This document shows positions 1 through 11,291 of a stretch of 64,000 nucleotides of DNA, piece after piece (positions within the stretch are counted from its first letter, which is position 1; each line of letters starts with the position of its first letter). Source of the stretch: Akebia trifoliata (Eukaryota; Streptophyta; Magnoliopsida; Ranunculales; Lardizabalaceae). The stretch is taken from assembly GCA_017979445.1 (NCBI GenBank), contig CM030707.1, positions 21,954,586-22,018,585 on the forward strand, read 5' to 3'. A model generated the notes under the pieces. That model was not told the origin of the DNA, did no database searches, and saw nothing but the letters and a program-made list of their open reading frames with translations. The position numbers were made by a program, and so were the translations under genes.

Positions 1-570
1 TTATTTTTTATTGTAATTGCTGGATAGAACCCACTGTATTTATGAGTCTGTTCTCAAGGTCATACTATTAGTGAGAAATCTAACCAGCGGCATTTGGAGG
101 CCAAGACTCTTCATTCCTCGCATACGGCATATGTTGAGTTTTCCATGTTTGTGTATTTCTTAATACAAATTATACTATTATTTTTCAGAATAATTTCTTT
201 TTTATTTTAAATACGGCCTTTTAAGTTGAATAACTATTTTTGCCAAATATGGCTTGGGGATCTGAATGTGTTTTTTTTTTTTTTTTTTCTCTTCTTTTTA
301 CAAAGCCTATTTCTGAATTGCTCCATTTGCCCTCTCATCTAATTTTGAGTTTTGAAGGTTTTAGGGTTATCTACAACTTATGATTGTTATGCTTTCAATG
401 AGTTTGTATTGGATACATGGTGCATGTATTGAATTGAGGTCAAGCATGGTATCACCAAATGATTAAATGGCTAATTAAGCCCACCATTTGATCATTGAGA
501 ACGTGATGAAAATCATGAAATTGTTATGCATTAGAGACCCACCTTGACCTTGCAATATATTGGACATCAA
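1..570. other. Intergenic DNA with one copy of a dispersed duplication
   Basis: No gene is visible. From about 240 to 575 the sequence matches, imperfectly but in order, the stretch at about 9840-10565: a poly-T run, a block ending in GAGTTTTGAAGGT, then ATCTACAACTTATGAT, then GTATTGGATACATGGT, then AGACCCAC. This indicates an old duplication about 9.5 kb apart or two copies of an unnamed repeat. The end of this copy abuts a probable transposon fragment at about 575. Confidence 0.5.
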
Positions 571-574
571 TTCT

Positions 575-1064
575 TTAGGTTCTATCCGATGGATACCCGC
601 AGGTACCCGGAATCGATTTATTTTTATATTATATATGATTCAAGGTAATCCAATATTTTAAAATTAGCATATACGATATAAAGTTCTTCAAATTTCATAT
701 AAATTAAATATTTTAACTTAAGATAAGTCATTTCTTTTTAAATTTATTACTTATAAAGGAAATACATTTTAATATTTGAAAATAAAAGTCATTAAATCAT
801 CATTTTAGTGGAACAAATTATTATTAAATTGATACTTTACAAATAATATGTTATTTTTTAGAAGGAATTTTGTATTATAATGATTTTGAAATAATTTTTC
901 TTATTCGATTCTTGAGAGTTGGAACTGACAGGTACCTATGATTTTTAATGATTCTGATTCTGATTCTACTTATTTTAAAATTGAAATCGAAACCGATAAA
1001 ATATAAAGGTTATGGTTCCAAATATCATAGGAACCAAACCGGAACCGACCCATTAACACCCCTA
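575..1064. mobile_element. Probable degraded hAT-type non-autonomous element
   Basis: The right end reads CCGACCCATTAACACCCCTA, which in reverse complement is a TAGGGGTGTTAATGGG-type terminus typical of plant hAT MITEs rich in CGGTTC and GGTTCC words. Matching composition (TACCCGCAGGTACCCG) appears near 590-615. The left terminal repeat and a target duplication were not found, so the left boundary is a guess. Confidence 0.35.
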
Positions 1065-1390
1065 TATATGAATGAAAACTTTAAAAATGAGTAACCACTC
1101 TTTATTTTGAAAAAAATTGTCACCTAAAACAAGTCAAGTACAATTTGAACTTTTACTCAATTTTAGAAAGATCACTAACAATGGATCATGAATGGTTTGA
1201 TGTTTTATTTTATTGACACAAAGACAATTTTCTAGTCTCTAAGTAACTATCAACAATGAATTAGAGAATTTCACTTTTTTACAAAAAATCAGCTCATTCT
1301 AAGCCTTCTAATCCTATTACAAGTTGAAGAATCGTGGACCATTCGATTTTGGTAAACCACTTTTGATAGGGTTAGAAGTTTCAAAATGGG

Positions 1391-1447
1391 CTGATTTTTG
1401 GTGAGGATGATTTCCTCATCATAGAGATCATCCTCACCAAAAATCAG
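1391..1447. repeat. Perfect 21-bp inverted repeat (hairpin)
   Basis: Positions 1391-1411 are the exact reverse complement of 1427-1447, separated by a 15-base loop (1412-1426). A related word (AAAAATCAGCTCATT) also occurs near 1286-1300, so this is a hairpin within a slightly larger repeat neighbourhood. The flanking 1065-1964 interval shows no coding sequence. If the copia element downstream once had a 5' LTR it should lie here, but I could not delimit it. Confidence 0.7.
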
Positions 1448-2179
1448 TCTGTTCCATACATTGAAAAAATGTTTGACACAATGTTTGGTTCCCTTTAGGG
1501 CCTCTGAATGTCATCCCATTAAAGAGTTTCAATATCGTTAGAATTGTTAATATTATTTAAAGTTAATAAGAGACCTTGATGGATATGAAACTTATTAAAA
1601 GAGGATCAGCGATCCCATATTGACAAGTAAGAAAAGAGAGAGGGAAATGGAGTTTTAATAAGAGTAATATCTATCAATCACTAGTACCTAACTGATCCAT
1701 ATAGAGAGAAGGGAGAAGGTGAGTTTACAAAAAAGGATCAATTTTATTGGGGTTTCGAAAACTTCAAGGAACACGTGGATAGAAAGGCACACCTCCAACA
1801 TTTTGAATCAATGGCTTCATAATGGCACAAGGTAAGTACCCTCAACTTGTTTTACACTGAAGGAATAATATGCTTAAGATATGTGATAGATTATATCCTA
1901 TTGGGAAAAATCAAAGTATATTAAAGTTATGTCTTAGGATTTTGAATGCATAAAATCTAAAATGTGGTATCAGAGCCATTGGTTCTTGAATCTCCATATC
2001 TTGGCTATGAACTATTCATGCATGAAAGTTGTCATTATTTAAGATAAAATTCTTATTCCAATTTCTTGATCTCGTTTATATGTCCATGATTATTATGATT
2101 GAAATTCAATTTCAATATTTTATTCAAATTATTGATTTCCATTTTGCTCCAAGATTACAATCCATTGAATTTAGATTTT

Positions 2180-2700
2180 GGTTATATATTATTTCAATTT
2201 AATTGACTTCAGTTTTGATTATATATATACTTCGGTCTAATTGAATTCAAAATTTTGTTTGTAAAATTTTCGGTTTAATTGAATTCTATTTTTGGTTACA
2301 TATACTCCAATCCAATTAAATTCTGAATTTTGGTTATTGCATATTATTTCGGTTTAATTGAATTCAGTTTTTAGTTATATATAATTCAGTCCAATTAAAT
2401 TCAGAATTTTGGTTATATATATTATTTCGGTAATTGAGTTCAAATTTTTGTTATATATTATTTTGTTACTTGATTTCGGTTTTTGCTTATATATAATGAT
2501 TCAATTGATTTTGATTTTGCTTATATAGAATGATTCGATTGATTTCGGTTTTGTTTATATATAATGATCTAATCGATTTTGGTTTTTTGCTTATATATAA
2601 TGATTCAATTGATTTCAATTCACTTATGTATAAAGATTCAATTGAATTTCGGTTTTGCTCCAATATCATGATTCAATTGTTTTTGTTTTGGTACAAGATT
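2180..2700 (+). repeat. AT-rich tandem repeats in the copia leader, period about 34-36 bp
   Basis: The word AATGATTC and its variants recur at 2495, 2529, 2563, 2599 and 2632, each followed by AATTGATTTNNNTTTTGNTTATATAT-like sequence; the spacing is 34-36 bp. Older, more diverged copies with roughly doubled spacing (TTNAATTGAATTCNGNTTTTNGTTATATAT) reach back to about 2180. The array sits between the primer site and Gag. Chance reading frames with SLYI or YI repeats in this stretch are products of the array, not genes. Confidence 0.75.
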
Positions 2701-3424
2701 ATGGTCCAATATGATTTTCGATTTATTGATTAAAGTTTTATGTTTTATCATATTATTGGAACATTAAAGAATAATTTAAGGATTATGTAAATATCATTGA
2801 ACAATTTAGAGAAACATAAATTCTATTAATTTTGTAGCCGTCAAAGTGGCCTTAATTAGTAAAATTTATTAAATATCTAATTGTATTAAATTTGGTCAAC
2901 GGGGTGACATTAAACAACAATAATATTGACAATTGCAAACTCAATTAGGCAAATAAAATTAGTCCAAAGGAGAATTTTATTTAACTAATTGAACTCTAGG
3001 TAAGGTAATATAATTTACATGAATTTAACAAAACTAAGATTGAATACCCCAAGGTAACACAACTGACTAAATAAATTATGTTAGCTTTATAGGGTGAATA
3101 AATTAGTCCTTACCTTAAAGTAAGTGAACAATAAATATGTCTAGCTTAACCTAAAGTGATATTGATAAGTTCATCATTATTCAATAAAACTCAAAGCAAT
3201 TATTAGAGCATTGTCCTTATTTTATTTTAGTTTTCGGCTCATTGCATTCTCATGCATCCACCATCTCAATCCTTATTAGATCAAATTTTTTGGAATTGTA
3301 TGAGCACATCCAATTCATTCTAGATGTTCAAAATCTTAATCAAGTGTTCATTTCTACAAAATCTGCAGACCAAATTGAGAATAGTACAATAGAGCAATAA
3401 AACTTATTCATCACTTGGGAAAGA

Positions 3425-4035
3425 TTGAATAGGTTTAGTTTGATATTCATGAGGATGAAAATTGCTAACAACATCAAGACCTCCCTATCTCTGATTGATA
3501 ATGCATTAGAGTATTTGAAAAATGTGAAAGAAAAATTTAAGTTTATTGATAAATCGCTTGTGGACACTCTGATGGTTAAGTTGAAGACTATGAAGTACAA
3601 AGCAACGCGAGGAATACAAGATCATATCCTCAACATAACAAACAAAGTTGCAAAACTAAGAACACTAAGAATGAACGTAAATGATTCCTTCTTAGTATAG
3701 TTTATCCTCAACTCTTTCCCAACTTAGTTCAGTCTCTTTAAGATCCACTACAACATTGATAAAGACAATTGGAGTGTGAACGAACTGATTAACATGTGCG
3801 TTCAATAAAAAAACAAGATTGAGACAGAAAGGGAAATAGTCTGCTTTTGTGGTGACTTAAAGAACAAAAAAAAATGAAAAAAGTCAAAAAAATAGAAGAA
3901 GAACTCATCAAAGAAAGGAAAAATACTTGGGAATGCAAATCATGTTAAAAGGAAAAATGACAATGGTATCAAGTGTTATTTCTGTAGCAAAGCGGGACAA
4001 ATAAAAAAGAATTGCATAAAACACATGAATTGGTT
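3425..4035 (+). pseudogene. Copia gag remnant with damaged zinc knuckle
   Basis: An open stretch at 3425-3700 encodes a helical Gag-like segment (INALEYLKNVKEKF-like, LVDTLMVKLKTMKY) typical of the Gag polyprotein of copia elements. About 270 bases downstream, near 3969, a zinc knuckle reads CYFCSKAGQIKKNC. The CCHC histidine is replaced by glutamine (CAA for CAC/CAT), which by itself should abolish zinc binding. The frame between is broken. Confidence 0.7.
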
Positions 4036-4094
4036 AAAAAAGATATTTATATTTCTTTCTTTCATATGTTATAAATCAAATTTAGCTGAAGTAC

Positions 4095-5140
4095 ATTCTA
4101 ATACCTAGTGAATTGATTCTGGAGCAACAACTTATATTACGAATTCAATGCAGAGATTTCTTTGAAGCAGGAAGTCAATGCAAAGTAAAAGATATATCTT
4201 CATAGGAAATCATCTCGAAGCGCAAGTGCTGGATGTAGGGACCTATCACTTGGTATTGGAAACTGATCATCAAATAGATTTGGAAAGTACTTTTTATGTT
4301 CCTATTATATCTAAGAAATTAATTTCATTATCTAGATTAGATAGTTTAGGATATTATATTTTTTTTAATGTGGACAGTTAAGGTTATTTTTATATTCAAT
4401 TTTAGTTGGATCTAGAATTTTAATTGATGATTTATATCAAATTAATTTAAAATTTGATTATACTCAATCTTTAATTTTTTTTATATTTGAATAATGATTT
4501 GAAACGTGGTTTGATTAATGAAAATTCCTCCATTTTGTGTTTAGAAGTCTCGGACACATTTTAAAAGCTAAGATAAAGAAATTAGTGAAGGACAAAATTT
4601 TAGATAATTTGGATTTCATAGATTTCTCAATATACGTGGATTGCATTAAAGAGAAGCAAACCAAACATACGAGGAAATAAGTCACAAGAAGTAAAGAACT
4701 TCTTGAGATCATACACACTAACTTTTGTGGATATTTTTCTATTGCATGTTTAAATGGGGAAAAATATTTCGTCACCTTTATAGACGACCTCTCTAGTTTT
4801 GGTTATGTCTATCTCATTCATGAAAAATCTCAGTTTGTAGATATCCTTCAGATATTTATAACTGAGATAGGAAGGCAGCTAAACAGAAAGATTAAAATAG
4901 TTAGGACAGATAGATTAAGTGAATATTATAGTAGATTTAATGATCAGGTTAGAACCTTGACATTTTTGCTAAACTCTTAAAAATTTTAGGTATTTGTGCA
5001 TAATATACAATGTTTAGGATGTCTCAATAGAATGGTGTAGCGAAAAGGCGTAATTGTACACTCATGGACATGGTTAGGAGTATGTTAAGTCACTTAAGAG
5101 TTTCAGAATTCATTTAGGAAAAAACATTAAAGACTACAAT
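4095..5140 (+). pseudogene. Copia protease and integrase remnants
   Basis: Near 4108 the frame reads IDSGATTYITNS, the aspartic-protease active-site region; the tryptophan normally just before it is now TGA. From 4680 the integrase core is recognisable: HTNFCGYF, then YFVTFIDDLSSFGYVYL with the first catalytic aspartate, then VRTDRLSEYY with the second (family form SDRGGEY). The catalytic glutamate region follows as NGVAKRRNCTLMDMVRSML near 5033. Several in-frame stops separate these blocks. Confidence 0.7.
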
Positions 5141-5793
5141 GTACATCTTAAACAGGGTTCCTAGTAAGATAGTTCCTAAGACTACATTCGAGTTATAGAC
5201 TAGTAAGAAACCTAGTTTAAGACACTTACATGTTTAAGAATGCCCAACAGAAGCAAAAATCTATAATGCACAGGAAAAAAAATTGGATCCCAAGACTATC
5301 TCTAGATATTTTATAAATTATTTAAAAATATCTAAATGATACAAGTTATATTGCCCTAATTATAGTACGATTGAAATTGAAAATGTTAGATTCTTAAAAA
5401 ATTATGAGATTAGTGAAAGTGTGGAATCACGTAAAATAACTCTAAAAGAAATAAGAGTAGATATCCTACCACCTCTTAATCTTTAAGAAATTGTTAATTC
5501 TCAAGATGTTCAACAACTTGAAGAGAATGGACAATAGTTAAAGCAAGTTAGTTTACCACTCCATCAAGACTGGACCATTGTAATTGAATATTCACCACCG
5601 GTAGTTCTAAGAAGATCTCTTAAAGTAAGGAGACCTACCATTTTAGATGATTACGTGATGTATCTATAGGAATCTGACTTTGATATTGGGATAAATAAAG
5701 ATCTGGTAGCATTTTCATAAGAAATGAAAAGTGATGATTCTGTCAAGTGAATGGATGTCATGAAAGAAAAGTTAAAATCTATGGACTAGAACT

Positions 5794-7140
5794 GTGTATG
5801 TGATCTCATCAAATTGCCCCCTAAAAGTAAGAAAGTTGATTGTAAATAGATCTTCAAGACCAAAACATGACGCAAAAGGCAATATCAAAGGATTTAAAAT
5901 CAGACTTGTAGCCAAAGATTTTCCTCATAAGGAAGGTAACAATTATACTGACACGTTCTCTCCAATTTCAAAGAAAGACCCACTTAGAATCATTATGGTA
6001 TTGGTGACTTATTATAATTTGGAATTACACCAGATGGAAACGAAAATGACTTTTTAAATGAGAGTTTGGATGAAGAAATCTACATGAAGCAACCTAAAGG
6101 ATTCGAAGAAAAAGAAAAGTTTACCTATAGACTTAAGAAATTCATTTACAAACTTAAACAAACTTCAAGACAGTGGTACATAAAGTTTAATGATACAATT
6201 ACCTCCTTCGAATTTAAGAAAAATATTGTTGACCAGTGTATATATTCTAAAGATCAGTAGGAATAAGTTTATTATATTGGTTATGTATGTGGATAATATT
6301 CTGTTAACTAGTAGTGATCTTGGTTTGTTACACGAAATCAAGAATTATCTTACTAAGAACTTTAAGATGATTGATATAGGTGAGGCAACATATGTCATTA
6401 GCATAGAAGTCTTTAAGATTATTAGAGTTGTCTCAGAAAGGTTATATCAACAAAGTCTTAGAGATATATAATATGCAATCTTGTTCTATTGGTAACGCAT
6501 CTATCGGGAAAGAAGACAAGTTCAACTTGATGCAATGTCAACAGAATGATTTAGTAAGGAAATAGATGAAGGATATTCCATACGCTTCATCTATTGGGAG
6601 TTTGATCTATGCTCAGACATGTACTAGACCAGATATCAATTTTGTAGTTGGAATGTTAGGAAGATATCAAAGTAACCTAGGAATAAATCATTGAAAAGAT
6701 GCAAAGAATGTTATAAGGTATCTACAAAGAACGAAAGATTATATGCTTACTTACAGAAAATCATGTCATTTAAAAATGATCAGGTACTCGGATTCAAATT
6801 TTGTCGGATGCTCTGATAATAAAAAGTCTATATCGGGTTTTGTATTTCTACTAGCAGGAGGAGCTATCTCATGGAGGAGTATGAAGCATAACATTACTGC
6901 TTCATCCAATATAAAGGTTGAATTCGTGGCATGCTTTGAGGCCACAAGTCATGCTCTATAACTGTTGAGTTTTATCTTAGGACTTGAGATTGTCAACTTT
7001 AAAGTCAAGCCGCTGAAGATATATTATGACAATACCACAGTTGTATTCTTCTCTAAGAATTAAAGTACTTGAACAGTGGGAAACACATGGAGATCAAGTA
7101 CTTGATGGTTAAAAAACAATGTCCAGAAATAGTTACTGTC
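5794..7140 (+). pseudogene. Copia reverse transcriptase and RNase H remnants
   Basis: RT begins with GFKIRLVAKDFPHKEG at about 5890 (family form KARLVAKGFxQ) and continues through DEEIYMKQPKGFE. The YVDD catalytic box is YVDN at about 6284, so the second aspartate is lost. RNase H appears at about 6777-6960 as RYSDSNFVGCSDNKKSISG and ITASSNIKVEFVA. The C-terminal end lies near 7150-7260. Stops after Gln-260-like and other positions split the frame. Confidence 0.75.
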
Positions 7141-7427
7141 ATTAGAAAATATTAGTACCACTCAAATTATAGTTAATCCATTGACAAATGAATTATCACA
7201 AAAAACTTATAGAGAACATTTTATCAGGATAGGTCTTTTGGGAAAATCTTTTATATATTTGGAATAGATTATTCTAAAGTGGTTATATAATTGACGTTAA
7301 CATTAGTACTAAATACAATTTGTTTCTGCTTATTTCTTGCTTCTATTTATATTATGCATATTTTATTTGGATTTAAGTAATACATGAAATGTCTTGACAA
7401 GACAAATGACAAGGGCACAATTACGAC

Positions 7428-7673
7428 ATGGGAAAGGCTTGGATTAAAGAGTTTATTATTAAAAGGCGTCATGGTGAAAAGCTACGAACCTTAGGCGTAC
7501 AAAAGGATGGAAAAATTCTAGTGCAATTAATTTTTGCAGGATCATGCTCGTATGATCCTCGTAGCAAAAGGTTTAAAGATATCGAAATTCATGGGGTTCC
7601 AACAATTCTCGAAGCATTTCCTCATGTAGTAAGCTTTCTTTCGATCAAGGATGCTATTGCACCAAAGAGGTAG
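7428..7673 (+). pseudogene. F-box protein C-terminal fragment (F-box-associated domain)
   Basis: The 81-residue frame reads KAWIKEFIIKRRHG, then TLGVQKDGKILVQL, then SYDPRSKRFKDIEIHGVP, then VVSFLSIKDA. This matches the last part of the plant F-box-associated interaction domain (W-KEF, DG-IL, YDP, SL). No F-box, start region or promoter is present, so it is a 3' fragment. It lies just past the end of a dead copia element. Confidence 0.55.
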
Positions 7674-8640
7674 TGATGAAGATGAAAATGGAAGGAAAAA
7701 GAAAGGAAGAAAGATTGAATAGCGTAAACGATGATCTATCCTAGTCAATGTTAGCATAGCCTTCTGTTCAAAAACCATTTACTGCAACAATGAGGATTTT
7801 ATAGTTGTCTCATAAATCATTAAACGCATTGGAGCATTTTATCTTTTATATAATATTATTTATACTTGAAGAACCTTAATCATGCCTACTACTTGCATGC
7901 ATAATTATATTATACATAGCTCTTCAATTTCATTTTCTTGGTGTTTTTTATGGCCGTGCTTTATTATCATAATGATTATATTTCTTTGATGAGGTGAAGT
8001 TCAGATGAAAAATAGAATTTGTTAGCCATGTTATGGATCACCAAGTCCTCAAATCTGTTAGCTCTATGGTTTTGGATTAAAATTGTAACTGGACATGAAA
8101 TGAGGAAGGCTCCTATATACAGCAGAGTAAGGTTGGAGCCAGAAGAATATGTTGCTCTATGTTTTGTCGTTGACATGGTTCTTTTGTTAGAATGTGAGGC
8201 TAGTGTTTGCGAGACCAAGGATGCCTTTGTAACGGAGAGGCTGAAATGAGAAGATGGAGAAAAAAAAAAATGAACTGTCCTACTATCGATAAGATTAATA
8301 TGTCCTTCTGTTGAAAAACCATTTACAGTATTTTCATCAATGTTTTAAATACATTGGAGCATCATGTCTTTCTTTAATAGTTCTATCTATACTTCAAAGG
8401 ATCATAAACAGGTCTATTTTCATGCATGGCTCTTCAAATTTCTTGACGATTTTTCTGATCATGTACCGTAATATCATAGATGAGGGTTTTTTTTTTTTTT
8501 TTTTTTGTCAAATTTAGATTGAAATGAGGTAGCCTTCTCTATTCCCTGGAGTATATGTGGGAAGCGGTCAGAAGAATAAGTTGCTTACCACAAAAGTTGC
8601 TGAATAAAATTTTTTTTTTGTGCTAAACAAGCAAATGGTG
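7430..8640 (+). repeat. Local tandem copies of the F-box gene 3' end and its UTR
   Basis: The block CCTTCTGTTCAAAAACCATTTAC at about 7759 recurs at about 8302, followed in both by an ATTGGAGCAT block, CATGCAT, CTCTTCAA, TTCTTGNNG and GATGAGG in the same order. A block ending TCAGAAGAATAAGTTGCTTA near 8563 echoes CCAGAAGAATATGTTGCTCT near 8137. The arrangement suggests two to three decayed tandem copies of one gene end, each about 0.5 kb. The frame at 8019-8249 is part of this and is not a credible gene. Confidence 0.5.
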
Positions 8641-8649
8641 TTAGTAATT

Positions 8650-9112
8650 AATAATCAAATGTTAAAAGTATAAGGGGCATACCCCCAATTTACAATTTTT
8701 GAATTGGAGCAAGACCATTCCAATCCCGTTTAAAAGCCCTTTTGACTTCCTATGACAGAGAAACTATAGAATTAATCACTATCAGCGAGATGCATAATTT
8801 GCCAACGCATTAGCTAATTCGTATTTTTTTTTTTCACGAAAGACATGCTTAACAGTCCATTCCACATAAGCTAAAGAATCCTTGCAAATTTTCAGCCATT
8901 CAAAACTCGAACTACCACCATGGAATAAGATTCAATAATAACTTTCTTGCCTCTAAACTCCTCCACCTCAGCTAGTTCTCTAATTTCTGCTACAAGCCCG
9001 CACAGAAAACCTCCCAGGTTATCTCGAGCAATGCACCACTACCAGCCTCACCTGGATTATTTACACTAGATCCATCCACATTTATTTTTATCTGTCTTAT
9101 TGGCGGGTTTTC
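8650..9112 (-). pseudogene. RNase H-like domain of a non-LTR element
   Basis: On the minus strand near 9090-9000 the translation begins IKINVDGSSVNNPGEAGSG, the signature start of the plant RNase H-like (RVT_3) domain found at the C-terminus of L1-type elements and derived proteins. The frame then shifts and carries stops, with later parts of the domain down to about 8650. It is a decayed fragment. Confidence 0.6.
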
Positions 9113-9194
9113 ACATCTAATCACCAATAAACTCCTTGGCTGAAATTGGATTCTTTGGATGCCCAAATAGAGAACAATGGCAAGGGATTAGAAG

Positions 9195-9396
9195 AAGAAT
9201 ATTTCGAGCATATAACGCTATTGAGGTGTATTGTCACTTCATTCAAGAAAACATGCAAGCCAATGTTATTTGCACTCTATTTGTTCCCAGTGGCCAACAA
9301 TTAGCAGATATTTTCACTAAGGGTTTACCCGTTTCCCAGTTTCAAGAGATATTGTCCAAGTTGAAGTGTTGGGCTCTATTGATATATTTGCACTAA
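9195..9396 (+). pseudogene. Copia polyprotein C-terminus remnant
   Basis: The frame contains QLADIFTKGLPVSQFQEILSKL, cut short here, which is the invariant C-terminal motif of copia polyproteins (QLADxxTKxL), preceded by VICTLFVPSGQ. It ends just before a polypurine tract and LTR. Everything upstream of about 9195 in this element has been lost or replaced. Confidence 0.75.
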
Positions 9397-9398
9397 TT

Positions 9399-9640
9399 TG
9401 AGGGGGAGTGTTGGCGGAGAAGAGAGATAAGAATTGTTGCTATTCGTGCGTTAATTTGGTTGACCACAGTTATAGTAAGCTCCTACTATATGACCTTCCA
9501 ATCCAATAGTGCCAAAACTAGATTGCTCCATTATTTGTAACCCATGTTCATTGTAATTCTATATTGTTGTTGTGATCTCCATGAATAAAAATCTCTCCTC
9601 CTCTTCTCCCGTGCACTTAGGTTGCTACATTGGCAGCACA
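9399..9640 (+). mobile_element. Polypurine tract and 3' LTR of a copia remnant
   Basis: TTGAGGGGGAG at 9398-9408 is the typical copia polypurine tract, and the LTR begins at 9409 with TGTTGG. The right end is not firm: a CA end near 9630 (GTTGCTACA) is likely. The LTR includes a plausible polyadenylation region (AATAAA at about 9583). No matching 5' LTR was found upstream. Confidence 0.6.
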
Positions 9641-9839
9641 TGTAAATCTGTGTTCCTTTCTTGTTTATATATATATATATATTTTCCTCCAGTGCTAGAT
9701 CTAGTGTGCTGCATTTGGCTCTAGTACAAGGAGACAATGATATAGGAGTTGGACTAATACTAAGTTCTTCAAGTAATAAGGCCATTTGGAAGGCTTGAAT
9801 AGCCATGGACAGTGCAGAAACTTTGATTCCATAGAATGG

Positions 9840-10570
9840 GAGGGATTTTTTTTTTTTAATTTCTTGTTTTTGTAAGAAAACTTACGTCTGCATTGCTTTT
9901 TATTGCCCTCTGAGCTAATTGTGAGTTTTGAAGGTAATAGAATTGCACGATTTAGGGATATCTACAACTTATGATAGTTATGTTTTTATAATAAATTGTT
10001 TAGGTATAAATCGGACTATAATTCCATCATCATATCCATATATAGTAGTTGGGTCACTTGCTATTCAAAGTTCAAAATTAGCAAGTAGCATGAACTAGCA
10101 TTTGCTCACATGTAGTTAAACTAGGAAAGCCTAATATTAGAGTAGGCTAAGAGGACTGGGACCAGTGCAATGAGGCATGTATGTCAAGCGTGTTGTAAGC
10201 TGGAGGAATGTCCGCACTTAATTTCGTAGAAGTGATCATTTTCCATATTTGAATGATTCATTCTCCTCTACTTTGTGCTGCACAGCTGCGTGTCATTGCC
10301 GCTGATGGCTTACTATCCCTTTCAACAAAATTATAACATAATCCCTTTCTACAGTGCTCTTGAATTGTGTTTGAGGGTCGGGATTGTTAATGTTTGATGT
10401 AACAAGGATAGTACACCAATAGGGTCATTATTCCTGGTCAATTTGTATTGGATACATGGTACATGATTAAATTATTAAAGCATTATTCTTGGTCAATTTG
10501 TATTGGATACATGGTACATGATTAAATTGAGGCCAAGTTATTAAAGACCCACTTTGCAAGATATTTGCCA
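9840..10570. repeat. Second copy of the 0.24-0.58 kb sequence, with a 68-bp internal tandem duplication
   Basis: This stretch parallels about 240-575 (see that entry). Inside it, a block containing GGTCAATTTGTATTGGATAC and ATGGTACATGATTAAATT is present twice in a row, at about 10436 and 10492. No gene is seen in 9641-10975. Near 10764 the word GGCTCTAATACCA is the reverse complement of a copia primer site variant, hinting at a minus-oriented LTR remnant just to its right. Confidence 0.5.
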
Positions 10571-10980
10571 CTGAATTTTGAAAAATGGAGAGTTGTAGCA
10601 AATTAGAACACTTTTTACTTCACAAGGCTTCCAATTATTTAGCATGAACTTCCGGTGTTTTTGGGTAGTTTGGTGTTGGAATGTCGTGATTGATTTTTAT
10701 TTGATCCGATCTTCTCTTGTATCACTAAATGATGGAAGTAACTTGAACAAATCAGTCATCTTGGCTCTAATACCATTTGATGCAATATTTGAAGAAATAA
10801 AGAATAAGATGTGACAAAGTGAGGTAGTCTTTTTTATTATCGGTTAGACTTTTTAATGAGTTCAATGACTCAATGCTGGTGGGAACAAACTCCCAAAGAC
10901 TTCACCAATTGAAACCTCTAAGACCTGCTAGTCTGCTTTGAACTATTTTTTTTTTAAAGTATAGCAAGCTTAAATGTAAT

Positions 10981-11116
10981 TGTTAGATTAGCACATAGTT
11001 ATTAGGTTTCTTAATATGTAGGTCCTTTTTAGTCTTTTCCTTATTTCAATCTTTGTAATGCTTTAAAGCCTAATTAGGGCTAATAATTAAAACTAATACA
11101 ATTCAAGCTTTCAATT
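10981..11116 (+). repeat. 5' LTR of the young copia element
   Basis: It begins TGTTAGATTAGC and ends TTTCAATT. The end is set by the target duplication and the abutting primer site, because a conventional CA end three bases earlier would leave no matching flanks. At 136 bp it is short for a copia LTR. Confidence 0.9.
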
Positions 11117-11129
11117 TGGTATCAGAGCC
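11117..11129 (+). promoter_or_regulatory. Primer binding site (initiator Met tRNA)
   Basis: TGGTATCAGAGCC is complementary to the 3' end of plant initiator-Met tRNA, the standard minus-strand primer of copia elements. It abuts the 5' LTR. Confidence 0.9.
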
Positions 11130-11291
11130 AAACTCCCTACCTCCATCGAAATCCACTGCTACACAACTTCCGTCGACTGATTCTTCCTTGAATCATCCAA
11201 CTTCTTTTGTGTTTTCAATCCATATCACCCCTACGGGGGTCCTCTGTCACTACAGACCCTAATCGCATCATGCGATAGGGATTTAACCACT

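Larger units (their letters stand above)
1965..7260 (+). mobile_element. Degenerate Ty1-copia retrotransposon (internal region)
   Basis: The order primer site, Gag, protease, integrase, reverse transcriptase and RNase H is that of Ty1-copia. TGGTATCAGAGCC at 1965-1977 is the usual site for initiator-Met tRNA. A long leader with tandem repeats follows. Gag-like sequence occupies about 3420-4030, ending in a zinc knuckle. A protease DSGAT motif lies near 4114, integrase about 4680-5130, RT about 5800-6470 and RNase H about 6740-6960. All frames are broken by many stops and shifts, so it is long dead. No LTR pair was recognised: the 3' flank at 7241-7420 does not resemble the sequence upstream of 1965, so boundaries are approximate. 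Confidence 0.85.

Noticed and set aside
2530..2733. A 67-codon frame and its antisense with repeated YI/SLYI units
   Set aside because: Products of the AT-rich tandem array in the copia leader.
8019..8249. A 76-codon frame in the F-box fragment region
   Set aside because: It matches no F-box domain and lies within duplicated 3'UTR-like sequence.
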